Source of the DNA: an uncultured Alphaproteobacteria bacterium
GTDB lineage: Bacteria; Pseudomonadota; Alphaproteobacteria; RF32; CAG-239
Assembly: GCA_944391485.1 (NCBI GenBank)
Contig: CALXTQ010000020.1
Span: forward strand, 94,131-158,130
DNA length: 64,000 bases
Direction of reading: 5' to 3'
Shown here: positions 47,231-55,608 of the stretch, one piece after another
How the letters are laid out: the number at the start of each line of letters is the position of its first letter
How positions within the stretch are numbered: position 1 is the stretch's first letter
Translations under genes and position numbers: made by a program
The notes under the pieces: generated by a model
Told to the model about the DNA's origin: nothing
The model's input: the letters and a program-made list of their open reading frames with translations, nothing else
Database searches by the model: none

Positions 47231-47710
47231 ATGGCTGAAAACAAATATATGAAAAGATGTCTCGAACTGGCACAAAAAGCCTTCGATGAGGACGAGGTCC
47301 CCATCGGCGCCCTGATTGTCGATCCGCAGTCGGGAATGATTCTCAGCGAAGCGCATAACATCAGCGAACATATCTTGGACGCAACGGCGCATGCGGAGAT
47401 TATGGCCATCCGCCGCGCCTGCGAAAAACTCGGCACCAACCGGCTACGGGGCATGGACTTATATGTAACGCTTGAACCCTGCACAATGTGCGCGGCCGCC
47501 ATTTCCTTTGCCAGAATCGAAAATCTTTATTTCGGAGCCTATGATCCCAAAGGCGGCGCCGTTGTCTCCGGCGTCAGGTTTTACGAATCGCCGACCTGCC
47601 ATCACCGGCCGCAAATACACGGCGGTCTTCTTGAAGACGAATGCTCTCTTATTTTGAAAAAGTTTTTTAAGAATAAGCGGAAAAAAACTAGCGGTTTGCC
47701 TCAGCCATAA
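47231..47710 (+). CDS. tadA: tRNA-specific adenosine deaminase
   Basis: 159 aa. It converts A34 to inosine in tRNA-Arg(ACG). Zinc motifs are TAHAEIMAIRRA and LEPCTMCAAAISFA. DEVPIGALIVD and GAYDPKGGAVVSG are typical of TadA. The start is ATG 47231, because GAGGA lies just upstream; ATG 47216 contains this ribosome site. The 3' end overlaps smpB by 23 nt, convergently. Confidence 0.94.
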   Translation: MAENKYMKRCLELAQKAFDEDEVPIGALIVDPQSGMILSEAHNISEHILDATAHAEIMAIRRACEKLGTNRLRGMDLYVTLEPCTMCAAAISFARIENLYFGAYDPKGGAVVSGVRFYESPTCHHRPQIHGGLLEDECSLILKKFFKNKRKKTSGLPQP

Positions 47711-48176
47711 TACGCTTCTTATCCCGGTTCCAGTCCCGCTCCTTTATGGCTTCGCGCTTGTCGTAAAGCTTTTTGCCCCGGCCGAGACCGACTTCCAGCT
47801 TTGCCCGGCCGCGGTCATTAAAAAACAATTTTATGGCGACCAGCGTGGATCCTTTGCGAGCCAGTTCGTTGATTATTTCAATGATTTCCTTTTTTTTGAG
47901 AAGCAACTTGCGATCACGCTTTTCAGCATGGCTTTCGTACCCTTTGTTGGCATATTCGGCAATAAACATATTGGAAATAAATAATTCTTCATTCTTTTCT
48001 ATGCCGTAGGCATCATTGATATTGGCATGGCCCAGGCGTAGGGACTTTACCTCCGTTCCCGTCAGCTCCAAACCGGCAATATAAACCTTATCAATCAGAT
48101 AATCAAAATTTGCGCGGCGGTTCTGCGCAACTACCCCGGTTGAGATGAAGTCTGATTTTGTTACTTTTTTAGCCAT
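47688..48176 (-). CDS. smpB: SsrA-binding protein SmpB
   Basis: 162 aa. GVVAQNRRANFDYLIDKVYI, LTGTEVKSLRLGHANINDAY and the basic tail KERDWNRDKKRIMAEANR (which folds into the decoding centre) are intact. SmpB brings tmRNA to stalled ribosomes. No tmRNA gene could be identified in the window. Confidence 0.97.
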   Translation of the reverse strand: MAKKVTKSDFISTGVVAQNRRANFDYLIDKVYIAGLELTGTEVKSLRLGHANINDAYGIEKNEELFISNMFIAEYANKGYESHAEKRDRKLLLKKKEIIEIINELARKGSTLVAIKLFFNDRGRAKLEVGLGRGKKLYDKREAIKERDWNRDKKRIMAEANR

Positions 48177-48485
48177 TTTTTCCTCTTATCAGGAAATAAG
48201 TTATACATGAAAAATATATTTAATCAATATCTAAGTGTTCACAACGCATAGACACAAATCCGGTTGGCGGAAAGTTCAAATCAACCTGCTGATAAAAAAC
48301 TGTCGACATTCGACGCTCTCAAAAATATTATCAAATGACGACACCGCTTATAACGGAGGGCATGATCTCTACCGGATAAAAGGCTGCAATGCCTGAAATT
48401 AAAGATTATAACCGAAAGGGCAGCCAAAAACATTTTTGGCATTTTGTTGACTGCATAATAAAAAAGCCCCGAAAGGGGCTTTTCT
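48177..48485. other. 309-bp intergenic region
   Basis: No gene seen. It holds the upstream region of smpB and, at its right end, the bactofilin terminator. Confidence 0.6.
48461..48484 (-). terminator. Terminator of the bactofilin operon
   Basis: AAAAAGCCCC / GGGGCTTTT around GAAA, with T residues on the minus strand. Confidence 0.88.
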
Positions 48486-48941
48486 TTAATTGTTGGCTGC
48501 TTTTCTATGTTTTGTCGCATCCGGCAGCATTAAATCCGGCGCGGACTGTTCGGCCGGTATCGGACCACCGGAACGGATGCAGTGTCCGTCGATGTATGCT
48601 CCCGGTTCGATAGCAATCGAATTATGAGTGGCATCGCCCATCAGTTTTGCCGTTTTGGCCACAAAAAGCTTATCGACAACGGCTTTTCCCTGCAGCACAC
48701 CGTACAAATGCAGATTATTGGCATTAACCGAACCGATCAAAATTCCTTTGAGGCCGATTACGAGTTCATCGCAGGTAACGTCTCCTTCGACTTTACCGTC
48801 TATATGAATTATGCCGTTGCTGATGATATCGCCTTTCAGCTTTGTATTCTCGCTGATAATGCTCGGTACGGGAACGCTCTGCCCGTTATTCAGTTTTCTG
48901 GCAAATTTCAATAACATTATGCGTTTAAGTTTTTTAAACAT
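48486..48941 (-). CDS. Bactofilin
   Basis: 151 aa with the DUF583 beta-helix core (VPSIISENTKLKGDIISNG, GVLQGKAVVDKLFVAKT, residues ~25-125) and polar ends. Bactofilins polymerise without nucleotide and place cell-wall enzymes. It is co-transcribed 11 nt downstream of an M23 endopeptidase, the same pairing known from bacA-lmdC loci, which implies joint control of cell shape. Confidence 0.93.
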   Translation of the reverse strand: MFKKLKRIMLLKFARKLNNGQSVPVPSIISENTKLKGDIISNGIIHIDGKVEGDVTCDELVIGLKGILIGSVNANNLHLYGVLQGKAVVDKLFVAKTAKLMGDATHNSIAIEPGAYIDGHCIRSGGPIPAEQSAPDLMLPDATKHRKAANN

Positions 48942-48952
48942 GATCTGTGTCC

Positions 48953-50185
48953 TTAAGATATTTTTGCTTTAATAAACGGCATCGGGTCAACATTTTTACC
49001 CATATACAAAACTTCGTAATGCAGGTGAGGACCGGTGGATCTTCCCGTCGATCCGACCTCTCCTATCGTATCATCATACTCCAGATAATCGCCTTTTTTA
49101 ACATAAATTTTATTTAAATGCGCATATTTTGTCTGGAAACCGTTTCCGTGGTCAACAACAACCAGATTTCCGTACCCGCCGGCATATTCGGCTCTGGTAA
49201 CTTTGCCGCGCGCCTTGATTTTAATTTTGTTTCCGGTACGGCTGGCCAAATCCATACCTTTGTGCCGGGCTCTTTTGCCATTAAAGGGATCAGAGCGGGA
49301 TCCGTAGCGGGAGGTTACCCAATAGCTCCATACCGGCTTGCCCAGAGGAATGTATTTGACAACTTCGCGGTAATATTCAATATCATCGACACTTTCAAAT
49401 ATTTTGGATATTTTGGCGTCTATCTGTTTGTCGCGAACCATATTTTTGCGCTCGGGAACATAGGGACCACCGCTGTTTTTCTTTTTGCTGTTGGCCAGCG
49501 CGTTAAAGTAAAGCCCTTTGTTCTTCAAAGACACGTTAATGGAATTGACGGCGCTCTTGATTTTGCCGATTTCCTTGTCGGCAATCCGCTGAACGCGCTC
49601 AAGAACTTCCATTTCGGCCTGTTTTATCTCTTTGACGGCTTCTTCCATCCTGCTGATCTGACGGCGGAGCTCATCGCGCTCGGACGCCGCAATGTCTCTT
49701 TGCAGAAGAGCCTCGCTGAGCGAGGTTTTTTCCGAGATGGTATCGGCACTGAGCCATTCCTTCTCATCCGTAATCTGGCGGATTTTATCCTCGACGACCA
49801 TTGCCTGACGTCTGTATTTATCAAACTCCCGATTGTTTTTGACCGCGCTGCTGTCCAGCGAACTGATCATGGCGCTGATGTTTTTGTGCAAGGCGACAAA
49901 ATCCGTCATCAGATCGACGTAGGCATCCCGCGTTTCGTCGAGTTCTTTATCTTTATAGGAAATGATGTTTCCGGACTGGTTGTATAAATGGTAGGAATAA
50001 AAACTCCAGATTCCGATCAGGAGAACCAGACTCAGAAAAATGACCTGAGCACGCGACGAAACGTGCAGAACCTTTGCACAGCCGCGGCTTCTGAAGATTA
50101 TTTCCTTTTCCGAAAACAGCGTTTTCTTTTCCGTATACTGCAGGTTTTGCGGCGCGTTTACCGGATTATTGTTCATAAAACTCAT
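48953..50185 (-). CDS. M23 peptidoglycan endopeptidase with coiled coil (LmdC-like)
   Basis: 410 aa. A cytoplasmic N-terminus with one membrane helix (VIFLSLVLLIGIWSFYSYHL, about residues 47-66), a long periplasmic coiled coil to about residue 220, then the LytM domain. The metal ligands are intact: H-x3-D in ARHKGMDLASRTG and H-x-H in GPHLHYEVLYMG. Neighbouring bactofilin would position it. Confidence 0.92.
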   Translation of the reverse strand: MSFMNNNPVNAPQNLQYTEKKTLFSEKEIIFRSRGCAKVLHVSSRAQVIFLSLVLLIGIWSFYSYHLYNQSGNIISYKDKELDETRDAYVDLMTDFVALHKNISAMISSLDSSAVKNNREFDKYRRQAMVVEDKIRQITDEKEWLSADTISEKTSLSEALLQRDIAASERDELRRQISRMEEAVKEIKQAEMEVLERVQRIADKEIGKIKSAVNSINVSLKNKGLYFNALANSKKKNSGGPYVPERKNMVRDKQIDAKISKIFESVDDIEYYREVVKYIPLGKPVWSYWVTSRYGSRSDPFNGKRARHKGMDLASRTGNKIKIKARGKVTRAEYAGGYGNLVVVDHGNGFQTKYAHLNKIYVKKGDYLEYDDTIGEVGSTGRSTGPHLHYEVLYMGKNVDPMPFIKAKIS

Positions 50186-50367
50186 ACAATTGCCTTTATG
50201 ATTCAGCCTCGGCTGAACCGGTTTACAGAAATTGGTTTTTCATATATAGCAAAAAAAATATGAAAAATACAGCTTTTTTTGCGAACTTATCCCTAACGCC
50301 GACACAACATGTTGATTTTACGCCATTTTTCAATGCTGTTTATATGATTTTTATTTTAATTCGGAAA

Positions 50368-50694
50368 TCAAAACTCCCCCTGCCCGTCATCCAGAATGAT
50401 AAATTCGTCATCGCCGACCAGATTCAGGACCACGCGAGCCCGCTCATCCAAAAGATCGAGATCCAGACTGGAGGAAGACAAAAGACGGACCTTTTCCTCC
50501 AGATGTTTTTTTTCGGCGCTGTAGCGGGCAGCAATCTTTTCGGCATAAGCGATTTCTTTGCTTAAATACATATACCGGAGCAGGCCGCGGTCGCCGTTGA
50601 TGGTATAAAAACTGAAATAGAAAAACAGCAGAATGCAGAGTATCAGAAAACCAGAGTTTTTGATTTTGTTCGGCAAATCTAAAAAAATCCCCAT
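50368..50694 (-). CDS. ftsB: FtsB/DivIC-like septum protein
   Basis: 108 aa. A single membrane helix (FLILCILLFFYFSFYTIN) and a coiled coil (YLSKEIAYAEKIAARYSAEK) end with LDLDLLDERARVVLNLV. The layout matches FtsB/DivIC of the divisome core. The start is ATG 50694; TTG 50703 is possible. In alphaproteobacteria ftsB often follows eno, but here it does not. Confidence 0.87.
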   Translation of the reverse strand: MGIFLDLPNKIKNSGFLILCILLFFYFSFYTINGDRGLLRYMYLSKEIAYAEKIAARYSAEKKHLEEKVRLLSSSSLDLDLLDERARVVLNLVGDDEFIILDDGQGEF

Positions 50695-50806
50695 AACCAG
50701 CAATTCCCGTTATCTTATAATTATAGACTCTGCATAAAAACTTTCGCTGGTCAAATTGCACCATATTTAAGTTAAGAATTGGTTACGACTTCCGATTAAA
50801 ACCAAT

Positions 50807-50836
50807 AAAAAACTCCGGAATTTTCCGGAGTTTTTT
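50807..50836 (-). terminator. Terminator of the 135-aa lipoprotein gene
   Basis: AAAAAACTCCGGAA TT TTCCGGAGTTTTTT, symmetrical and close to the stop codon at 50840. Confidence 0.88.
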
Positions 50837-50839
50837 CTT

Positions 50840-51247
50840 TTATCTGGCCACGCAGTCGTTGCCGCGCCATTTCCAGCCGGTTATCATGCCGTTTTGAATC
50901 AGAAATGCGGTCTGACAAATGCGCTCAACCTGATATCCGAATGTCTGGGCATAAGGTGTAAAATTATAATCGCCCATAAACGGCCCATACGTAATATCTT
51001 CCCCGGGAATCATATTCGGGTTATAGACATAATATTCCGAAGGAACGTAAACGTCATTGGCCTTGGTATAAGTAATGACCTTATCTCCGTTATCCAGAAT
51101 GCGGGTCGCGCTCGGGTTGCCCCATTTGCTGACGAGGGAAGTCTCGCTCTTGCCAACCCAGGCCGAAAGCTTGTTATCATATTTCTGCTCGGTCGCGCAG
51201 GCAACCAGAAACATCAGCAGAACCAGTCCGAACGATAATTTTTTCAT
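50840..51247 (-). CDS. Small lipoprotein, OmlA/SmpA-like
   Basis: 135 aa. The signal peptide ends in the lipobox LVACATEQ (Cys17). The mature part starts with KLSAWVGKSETSLVSKWGNP, resembling the helical L-x3-W-G-x-P start of SmpA/OmlA (BamE-like) folds, and carries two cysteines near the end (RICQTAF, NDCVAR) that may form a disulfide. GAGGAG precedes the ATG. The function is unknown. Confidence 0.8.
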   Translation of the reverse strand: MKKLSFGLVLLMFLVACATEQKYDNKLSAWVGKSETSLVSKWGNPSATRILDNGDKVITYTKANDVYVPSEYYVYNPNMIPGEDITYGPFMGDYNFTPYAQTFGYQVERICQTAFLIQNGMITGWKWRGNDCVAR

Positions 51248-51375
51248 GTATATTCTCCTCTCGATTTAATCCGTGCACAATATAAATAAGCACAGCCCGG
51301 GCTTTTTCAATCGCAGTAATTGAATCTTAAGAAATTGCCTATATATTCTCCTCAGAAAAATTTGAGGTAATATAT

Positions 51376-52194
51376 ATGAATTTTAAGAGAAAAGAGAATC
51401 TGAAAAATTGCCGAATTTTAATCTCAAATGATGATGGTATCGACGCACCAGGCATCAAGGTTCTAGAAGAGGAAATCTGCAAAATCTGCGATGATGTCTG
51501 GGTTGTAGCCCCCCAAGACCAGAAAAGTGGCGCATCTCATTCAGTTTCTCCCGGCTTAAGCAATCTTGAAGGCATTCCGGAAAATGACAAACTGCCGACC
51601 GGTATCCGCAAAATTGATAACCGGCATTTTTCAGTGAGCGGAACGCCGGCGGATTGCGTCTACTGCGCCGTAAATTTTATTATCAAAGACAAACTTCCCG
51701 ATCTGGTGGTAACGGGCATCAACTGCGGCCGCAACGTCGCGGAAGATGTCGGTTACTCGGGAACCGTCGGCGCCGCCGCCGAAGGAATTGTTCTCGGCAT
51801 TCCGGCCGTCGCTTTTTCGCAGCATCTGGAAAAAGGCAAAACGGACTGGGAAATCGCCCGGCATTATATTGCGCCGCTGCTGGAGAAGATTACGTCTCTG
51901 GCGTTTTCCCGCAATACGCTGGTGAGCGTAAACTTTCCCAATATCAGCCTCGCGGCGTTAAAGGGCATTGACGTCTCCAGACAGGGAGAATGGCGTTTTG
52001 AGGAAGATCCCCAGGAATTTGAGCTTTCGGGAAAAGACAATTATGATGACGAACTGCTTCCGAAGTTTGACATACCAAGCGACATTGAGAGCTGGAAGAA
52101 CAACAAAATTTCCGTAACACCGCTGAAACTTGACATGACAGATTATGCCAGCATCGCGCCGCTCAGCAAAGTCCTTAACGATCTCGCGGGGTAA
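51376..52194 (+). CDS. surE: 5'/3'-nucleotidase SurE
   Basis: 272 aa. The metal site ILISNDDGIDAPGIKVL and the motifs QKSGASHSVSPG, SGTPADCVYCAV and GINCGRNVAEDVGYSGTVGA are intact. It dephosphorylates nucleoside monophosphates in the cytoplasm. GAGG precedes the ATG. Its usual partner pcm is absent, and the neighbouring opposite-strand genes are spanin-like. Confidence 0.95.
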   Translation: MNFKRKENLKNCRILISNDDGIDAPGIKVLEEEICKICDDVWVVAPQDQKSGASHSVSPGLSNLEGIPENDKLPTGIRKIDNRHFSVSGTPADCVYCAVNFIIKDKLPDLVVTGINCGRNVAEDVGYSGTVGAAAEGIVLGIPAVAFSQHLEKGKTDWEIARHYIAPLLEKITSLAFSRNTLVSVNFPNISLAALKGIDVSRQGEWRFEEDPQEFELSGKDNYDDELLPKFDIPSDIESWKNNKISVTPLKLDMTDYASIAPLSKVLNDLAG

Positions 52195-52423
52195 GTCCCC
52201 GGCATAATTCGAGTTCCTGCCGCAATTTGTTGACGCGGCCTATCCACTCCCAAAAAGCGCTCAACTTCTGCGGCGGAATTTTTTCAAGTTCTGCCGCAAC
52301 CACCGGCCCCGCAACCGGATATTCCGGACAGTAATCATAAGATTCCGCCGCGCATGAGCTCAAGAAGCTCTGCGCGGTCAGCATTAGGACGACTGTATAT
52401 CCGAGACTTCTGCCGACAAACAT
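52175..52423 (-). CDS. Rz1-like outer-membrane spanin candidate, 82 aa
   Basis: A short lipoprotein: the signal ends in LSSC (Cys24), followed by YDYCPEYPVAGPVVAAELEK and WEWIGRVNKLRQELELCRG. Phage o-spanins are small Pro-containing lipoproteins encoded inside or overlapping the i-spanin gene, as here (89-nt overlap in another frame). AAAGGA lies 6 nt before the ATG. The assignment rests on architecture and a remembered similarity, so it is not certain. Confidence 0.65.
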   Translation of the reverse strand: MFVGRSLGYTVVLMLTAQSFLSSCAAESYDYCPEYPVAGPVVAAELEKIPPQKLSAFWEWIGRVNKLRQELELCRGLTPRDR

Positions 52424-52544
52424 ATTTTATCCTTTCTTTTTCCGTTTGAACAAACCGCCGCTCACAGTCGGATTTTCCCATCCGATAAAACAAAAAGCAG
52501 ATAAGCGACGCCACACATAGTATTCCCAACAACTTCCGCATCAT
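52335..52544 (-). CDS. Rz-like inner-membrane spanin candidate, 69 aa
   Basis: The N-terminal membrane helix (KLLGILCVASLICFLFYRMG) is followed by a short charged helix ending SRPNADRAELLELMRGGIL, a C-terminal type seen in phage Rz-like proteins. CGGAG lies 5 nt before the ATG at 52544. Its 3' end overlaps the Rz1-like gene in a different frame. No holin, endolysin or structural phage gene is nearby. Together with its partner it would bridge the two membranes. Confidence 0.6.
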   Translation of the reverse strand: MMRKLLGILCVASLICFLFYRMGKSDCERRFVQTEKERIKYVCRQKSRIYSRPNADRAELLELMRGGIL

Positions 52545-52564
52545 AAAAACTCCGCTGCAAAACA

Positions 52565-52592
52565 AAAAGCTCCCGAAAAAACGGGAGCTTTT
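52565..52592. terminator. Terminator-like hairpin upstream of the spanin pair
   Basis: AAAAGCTCCCG / CGGGAGCTTTT with an A6 loop. It lies 20 nt upstream of the minus-strand spanin start. Confidence 0.7.
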
Positions 52593-52753
52593 AAATACAC
52601 TATCAGCCAGTGATAACTTTATAGTATCTGATTTTGCAGCGAAAGTCAAGGATTTTATTCCTAACTAGAAACAATATCACTATTACAACTTTAATCTGTA
52701 TAACAACCTGCATAAAATGCTTGCCAAAATTTCTGCAATTATATAACATGCCT

Positions 52754-53040
52754 GTGGATATGGACAATTTTGTCCTTATCAAGTTCCTGAGAAGGGGCGG
52801 AGCCGTCGAAAGCTCTTGTGATATTCGGTGTTAGATATAGCATCGTCAGCCGTGCGCATGCTTTGTTGAGGCATGCAATCGGTAATATATCCCCGACTGA
52901 CCGGTCGGGGAGCTTTAAGTGCATGTTCAGAGATTATCTTCCTTCTTCTGAAGCGACAGCGTCTTAAAGACTTAAAGGATCATTTAATATCACATGATTT
53001 TCGAACTCTCCGACCACCTTTATCAGGTGGTTTGTTTTTT
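52754..53040 (+). ncRNA. Candidate structured RNA or leader, about 290 nt
   Basis: No protein gene is convincing between 52593 and 53058. The plus strand has a row of hairpins: GGACAA-TTGTCC (52762-52775), CCG..CATGC/GCATG..CGG near 52850-52885, CCCCGAC/GTCGGGG near 52893-52912, TTCAGA/TCTGAA near 52927-52953, and ATCAT/ATGAT near 52980-52997. An intrinsic terminator follows and the next gene starts 18 nt later. A possible promoter (TTGCCA, TATAAC at 52742-52747) has a short 15-nt spacer. A stand-alone ncRNA or a leader controlling the glycan operon are both possible. Confidence 0.45.
53014..53040 (+). terminator. Terminator ahead of the glycan operon
   Basis: CCACCT / AGGTGG with loop TTATC, followed by TTTGTTTTTT. 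It is very similar in sequence to the terminator at 35579-35615. Confidence 0.85.
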
Positions 53041-53058
53041 ATAACCGGAGAGAAAATT

Positions 53059-53313
53059 TTGAGTAAGACATTTCTGATTCACAACGGAGCTTCCAGCCGG
53101 GGACTAAAATTATGCAAACAGCTTTTGGAGGCGGGCAATAAAGTTATCTGCGCGGATCGACCGCAAATGAAAACCGCTGTCAAAAATTTTCTGGAAGCAG
53201 ACAATTTCAATTTTTATCCTTTATCGGCCGAGACGGTTCCCGATATAAGAGAAAATATTGATCAGGTTATTTTCGCAGAATGCGATTTTCAAAATCCGGG
53301 AGACAAAGAATAA
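53059..53313 (+). CDS. Short Rossmann-like protein, 84 aa
   Basis: The frame begins with TTG 53059 (GGAG 8 nt upstream) and reads like the first half of an NAD(P)-binding SDR: KTFLIHNGASSRGLKLCKQL, then VICADRP, and ends after one beta-alpha-beta unit with IDQVIFAECDF. The glycine pattern is imperfect. Its stop overlaps the next start (TAATG), so it is translationally coupled. It is probably a truncated epimerase remnant or a small accessory protein. Confidence 0.55.
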   Translation: MSKTFLIHNGASSRGLKLCKQLLEAGNKVICADRPQMKTAVKNFLEADNFNFYPLSAETVPDIRENIDQVIFAECDFQNPGDKE

Positions 53314-54176
53314 TGCCCCGCACAATTTTGGTTACCGGCGCAAACGGCTATATCGGCCAGCATGTTATTAAAAAGCTTTTATCGCTGTGTCCCGATGACA
53401 CCGTTGTCGCCGCAGATTTAAAAAATGACAATATCGACCGGCAGGCCGTTTATGTTTCTCCTGACATTTTAAGAGAAGCCGGCAGTCCGAACCTTTACGA
53501 CCGGCTCAGAAGACCAGATGTCTGCATTCATCTTGCCTGGCAGGACGGCTTCAATCATAATGCCGAAAGCCACATAAAAAACCTTCCGGCACATTTTGCC
53601 TTTTTGAAAAACATGATCGACAGCGGCTGTTCTTCCGTCTCCGTCATGGGGACGATGCACGAAATCGGCTGTTATGAAGGCTGCGTGGATGAAAAAACGC
53701 CCTGCAATCCCCTCTCTTTTTACGGTATTGCCAAAAACGCCCTCCGGCAAAGCCTTTTTGCCTACGGGCAGGGCAAAAAAACAAATCTCAAATGGTTGCG
53801 GGCTTTCTATATCACAGGAGACGATCTGCATAACAAATCAATATTCTCCAAAATTCTGGAACTGGAGAAAGAAGGTAAAAAATCTTTTCCCTTTACTTCG
53901 GGAACCAATAAATATGACTTTACCGATATCGATGTTTTGGCCGGACAGATAGCTTCAGCCTCTGTTCAGAATAAGGTCTGCGGCATTATAAACGTCTGCT
54001 CCGGGCATGCCGTCCCTCTCCGCGAGAAAGTCGAGGAATTTCTGTCCCGGAATCATTTGAAAATCAGACCCGAGTACGGTGCCTATCCGGATCGTTCTTA
54101 TGACTCTCCGGCTATTTGGGGAGACAATGGTAAAATTTCCGATATTTTAGGAGGAGGCGCAAATGCCGATTATTAA
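53313..54176 (+). CDS. NAD-dependent epimerase/dehydratase, paralog A
   Basis: 287-aa extended SDR. The coenzyme loop is TILVTGANGYIGQHVI. The Y-x3-K site is present in SFYGIAKNALRQS, and a substrate segment DVCIHLAWQDGFNHNAESH follows the third strand. It probably modifies a nucleotide sugar for surface glycan. It overlaps the next gene by 14 nt. Its sister gene at 57543 shares the same central motifs. Confidence 0.85.
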   Translation: MPRTILVTGANGYIGQHVIKKLLSLCPDDTVVAADLKNDNIDRQAVYVSPDILREAGSPNLYDRLRRPDVCIHLAWQDGFNHNAESHIKNLPAHFAFLKNMIDSGCSSVSVMGTMHEIGCYEGCVDEKTPCNPLSFYGIAKNALRQSLFAYGQGKKTNLKWLRAFYITGDDLHNKSIFSKILELEKEGKKSFPFTSGTNKYDFTDIDVLAGQIASASVQNKVCGIINVCSGHAVPLREKVEEFLSRNHLKIRPEYGAYPDRSYDSPAIWGDNGKISDILGGGANADY

Positions 54177-55605
54177 GAAAAAAATCAAAGGCGGCAAAAC
54201 CACGTTTTATTTCTTATCGCTGCCCGTTTACAGAATCAAACAGGGGTCTGAGAGCACGAAACATTATGTTTTGGGAATAAAGACAAAAACCCGAAAGAAT
54301 AAACTTGCCGATTTTTCTGGGGAAAGCCGTTTACAAAACGCCGACGGCGAAAATGCCGCAGCTGAAAAATACAGGGAAATTTCCTCTCAGCTTTTTAATG
54401 TCTATGACAGCTTAAATATTCACGTTAATCCCCGGCGGCCTCGGACAGTGAATTTACTTATTCCCACTATTCAGCCGTCTTTGTCGGCCGGACCGCTCAG
54501 CGCTTTGCATTTCGGACATTTTATCCAGAAACAGGGATATCATGTCAGGGTTCTGGTCTATATGATGAATGGCGCTGATCCGCAGAAGCTTAAGGAAATC
54601 ATCAGCAGTCAGGAAGATTCGTTAAAAGATTTCGGCAAAGAAATTGAGCTTGAAGTTCTTAATACTTCAGCATCTCCGGCACTGGAAATTTCCGAAAACG
54701 ATATGAGCGTTGCCGTATTGTTCAACAGTTCTTTTTTCGCGCATCAGATACAGTCTTTTTGTAAAAACAAAAAATTCATCAATTTTATTCAGGACGACGA
54801 AAGATGTTTTTTTCAGGGAGGTTCTCTTTATTCCGTTGTCGAACAGTCGTATAATCTTGACTGTTATCCCATTATTTCCACGGAAATTCTGCAACAGGCC
54901 TTTCTGACGGAAGATATTGGTCATTTCAGGTCCAAAAACATCAGAACAATCGTTCAGGACTCCGCAAGCAACTGTTTTCTGCCCGACTGGGAAACATTTT
55001 CCCGGCAGCACCAACATAACGAATGTAAAAAACTCGTTTTTTACGCCCGGCCGCATATTCCCAGAAACTGCTTTGAACTTGGTCTGATTTCTTTGATTGA
55101 CGCCTGCCGGAAAAATGTGTTCTCCGACGAATGGCAGTTTTACGGCGTCGGCTTTCCCGAGGCGTCTTCAATCCCTTTGGGACAAGGGAAGGAGCTCATT
55201 ATGCTACCGAATATGCCGGTGGATCAATACAAGAAGATGCTGTCGACTTTCGATATAGGCCTTTCGCTGATGAGCACTCCGCACAGCAACATGCCGGTTA
55301 TTGACTTCGCCTTATCCGGAAACTGCGTTGTTACCAACTGTTATAAAAATAAAAATCAGGCCGCGCTGTCTAAAATCTGCAAAAATATTCTTGCCGCCGA
55401 TTTTAACAAAGACGCTCTTGTCGAAACATTAAGAACAGCCGCAAAAGACTGCACGAACCTGGAAAAACGTTATCAGAACGCCAGAGAATCCTCCCACCCG
55501 ACAAACTGGGACGACGTCTTCGGCGAAAAACACCAGAAATGGCTGAAGGATATTATGGAAAACCATATAAATAAATTTAACTGGCTATCTATTTTTAGAG
55601 GATAA
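54163..55605 (+). CDS. WsaF-like glycosyltransferase, 480 aa
   Basis: A GT-B style enzyme. The N-terminal 80 residues are basic and extra. The catalytic halves follow with FGHFIQKQGYHVRVLVYMMN, FINFIQDDERCFFQGGSLYS and, in the donor domain, KKLVFYARPHIPRNCFELGL and FDIGLSLMSTPHSNMPVIDF. These match rhamnosyltransferase WsaF relatives. It acts in the cytoplasm on a lipid-linked glycan. It is in an operon with epimerases and RgpF-like genes. Confidence 0.85.
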   Translation: MPIIKKKIKGGKTTFYFLSLPVYRIKQGSESTKHYVLGIKTKTRKNKLADFSGESRLQNADGENAAAEKYREISSQLFNVYDSLNIHVNPRRPRTVNLLIPTIQPSLSAGPLSALHFGHFIQKQGYHVRVLVYMMNGADPQKLKEIISSQEDSLKDFGKEIELEVLNTSASPALEISENDMSVAVLFNSSFFAHQIQSFCKNKKFINFIQDDERCFFQGGSLYSVVEQSYNLDCYPIISTEILQQAFLTEDIGHFRSKNIRTIVQDSASNCFLPDWETFSRQHQHNECKKLVFYARPHIPRNCFELGLISLIDACRKNVFSDEWQFYGVGFPEASSIPLGQGKELIMLPNMPVDQYKKMLSTFDIGLSLMSTPHSNMPVIDFALSGNCVVTNCYKNKNQAALSKICKNILAADFNKDALVETLRTAAKDCTNLEKRYQNARESSHPTNWDDVFGEKHQKWLKDIMENHINKFNWLSIFRG

Positions 55606-55608
55606 TCA

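Noticed and set aside
52754..53040. A two-piece tmRNA gene
   Set aside because: TTCGAAC near the 3' end looked like a T-loop, but its flanks do not pair and no tag-peptide frame of the A-N-D type was seen.
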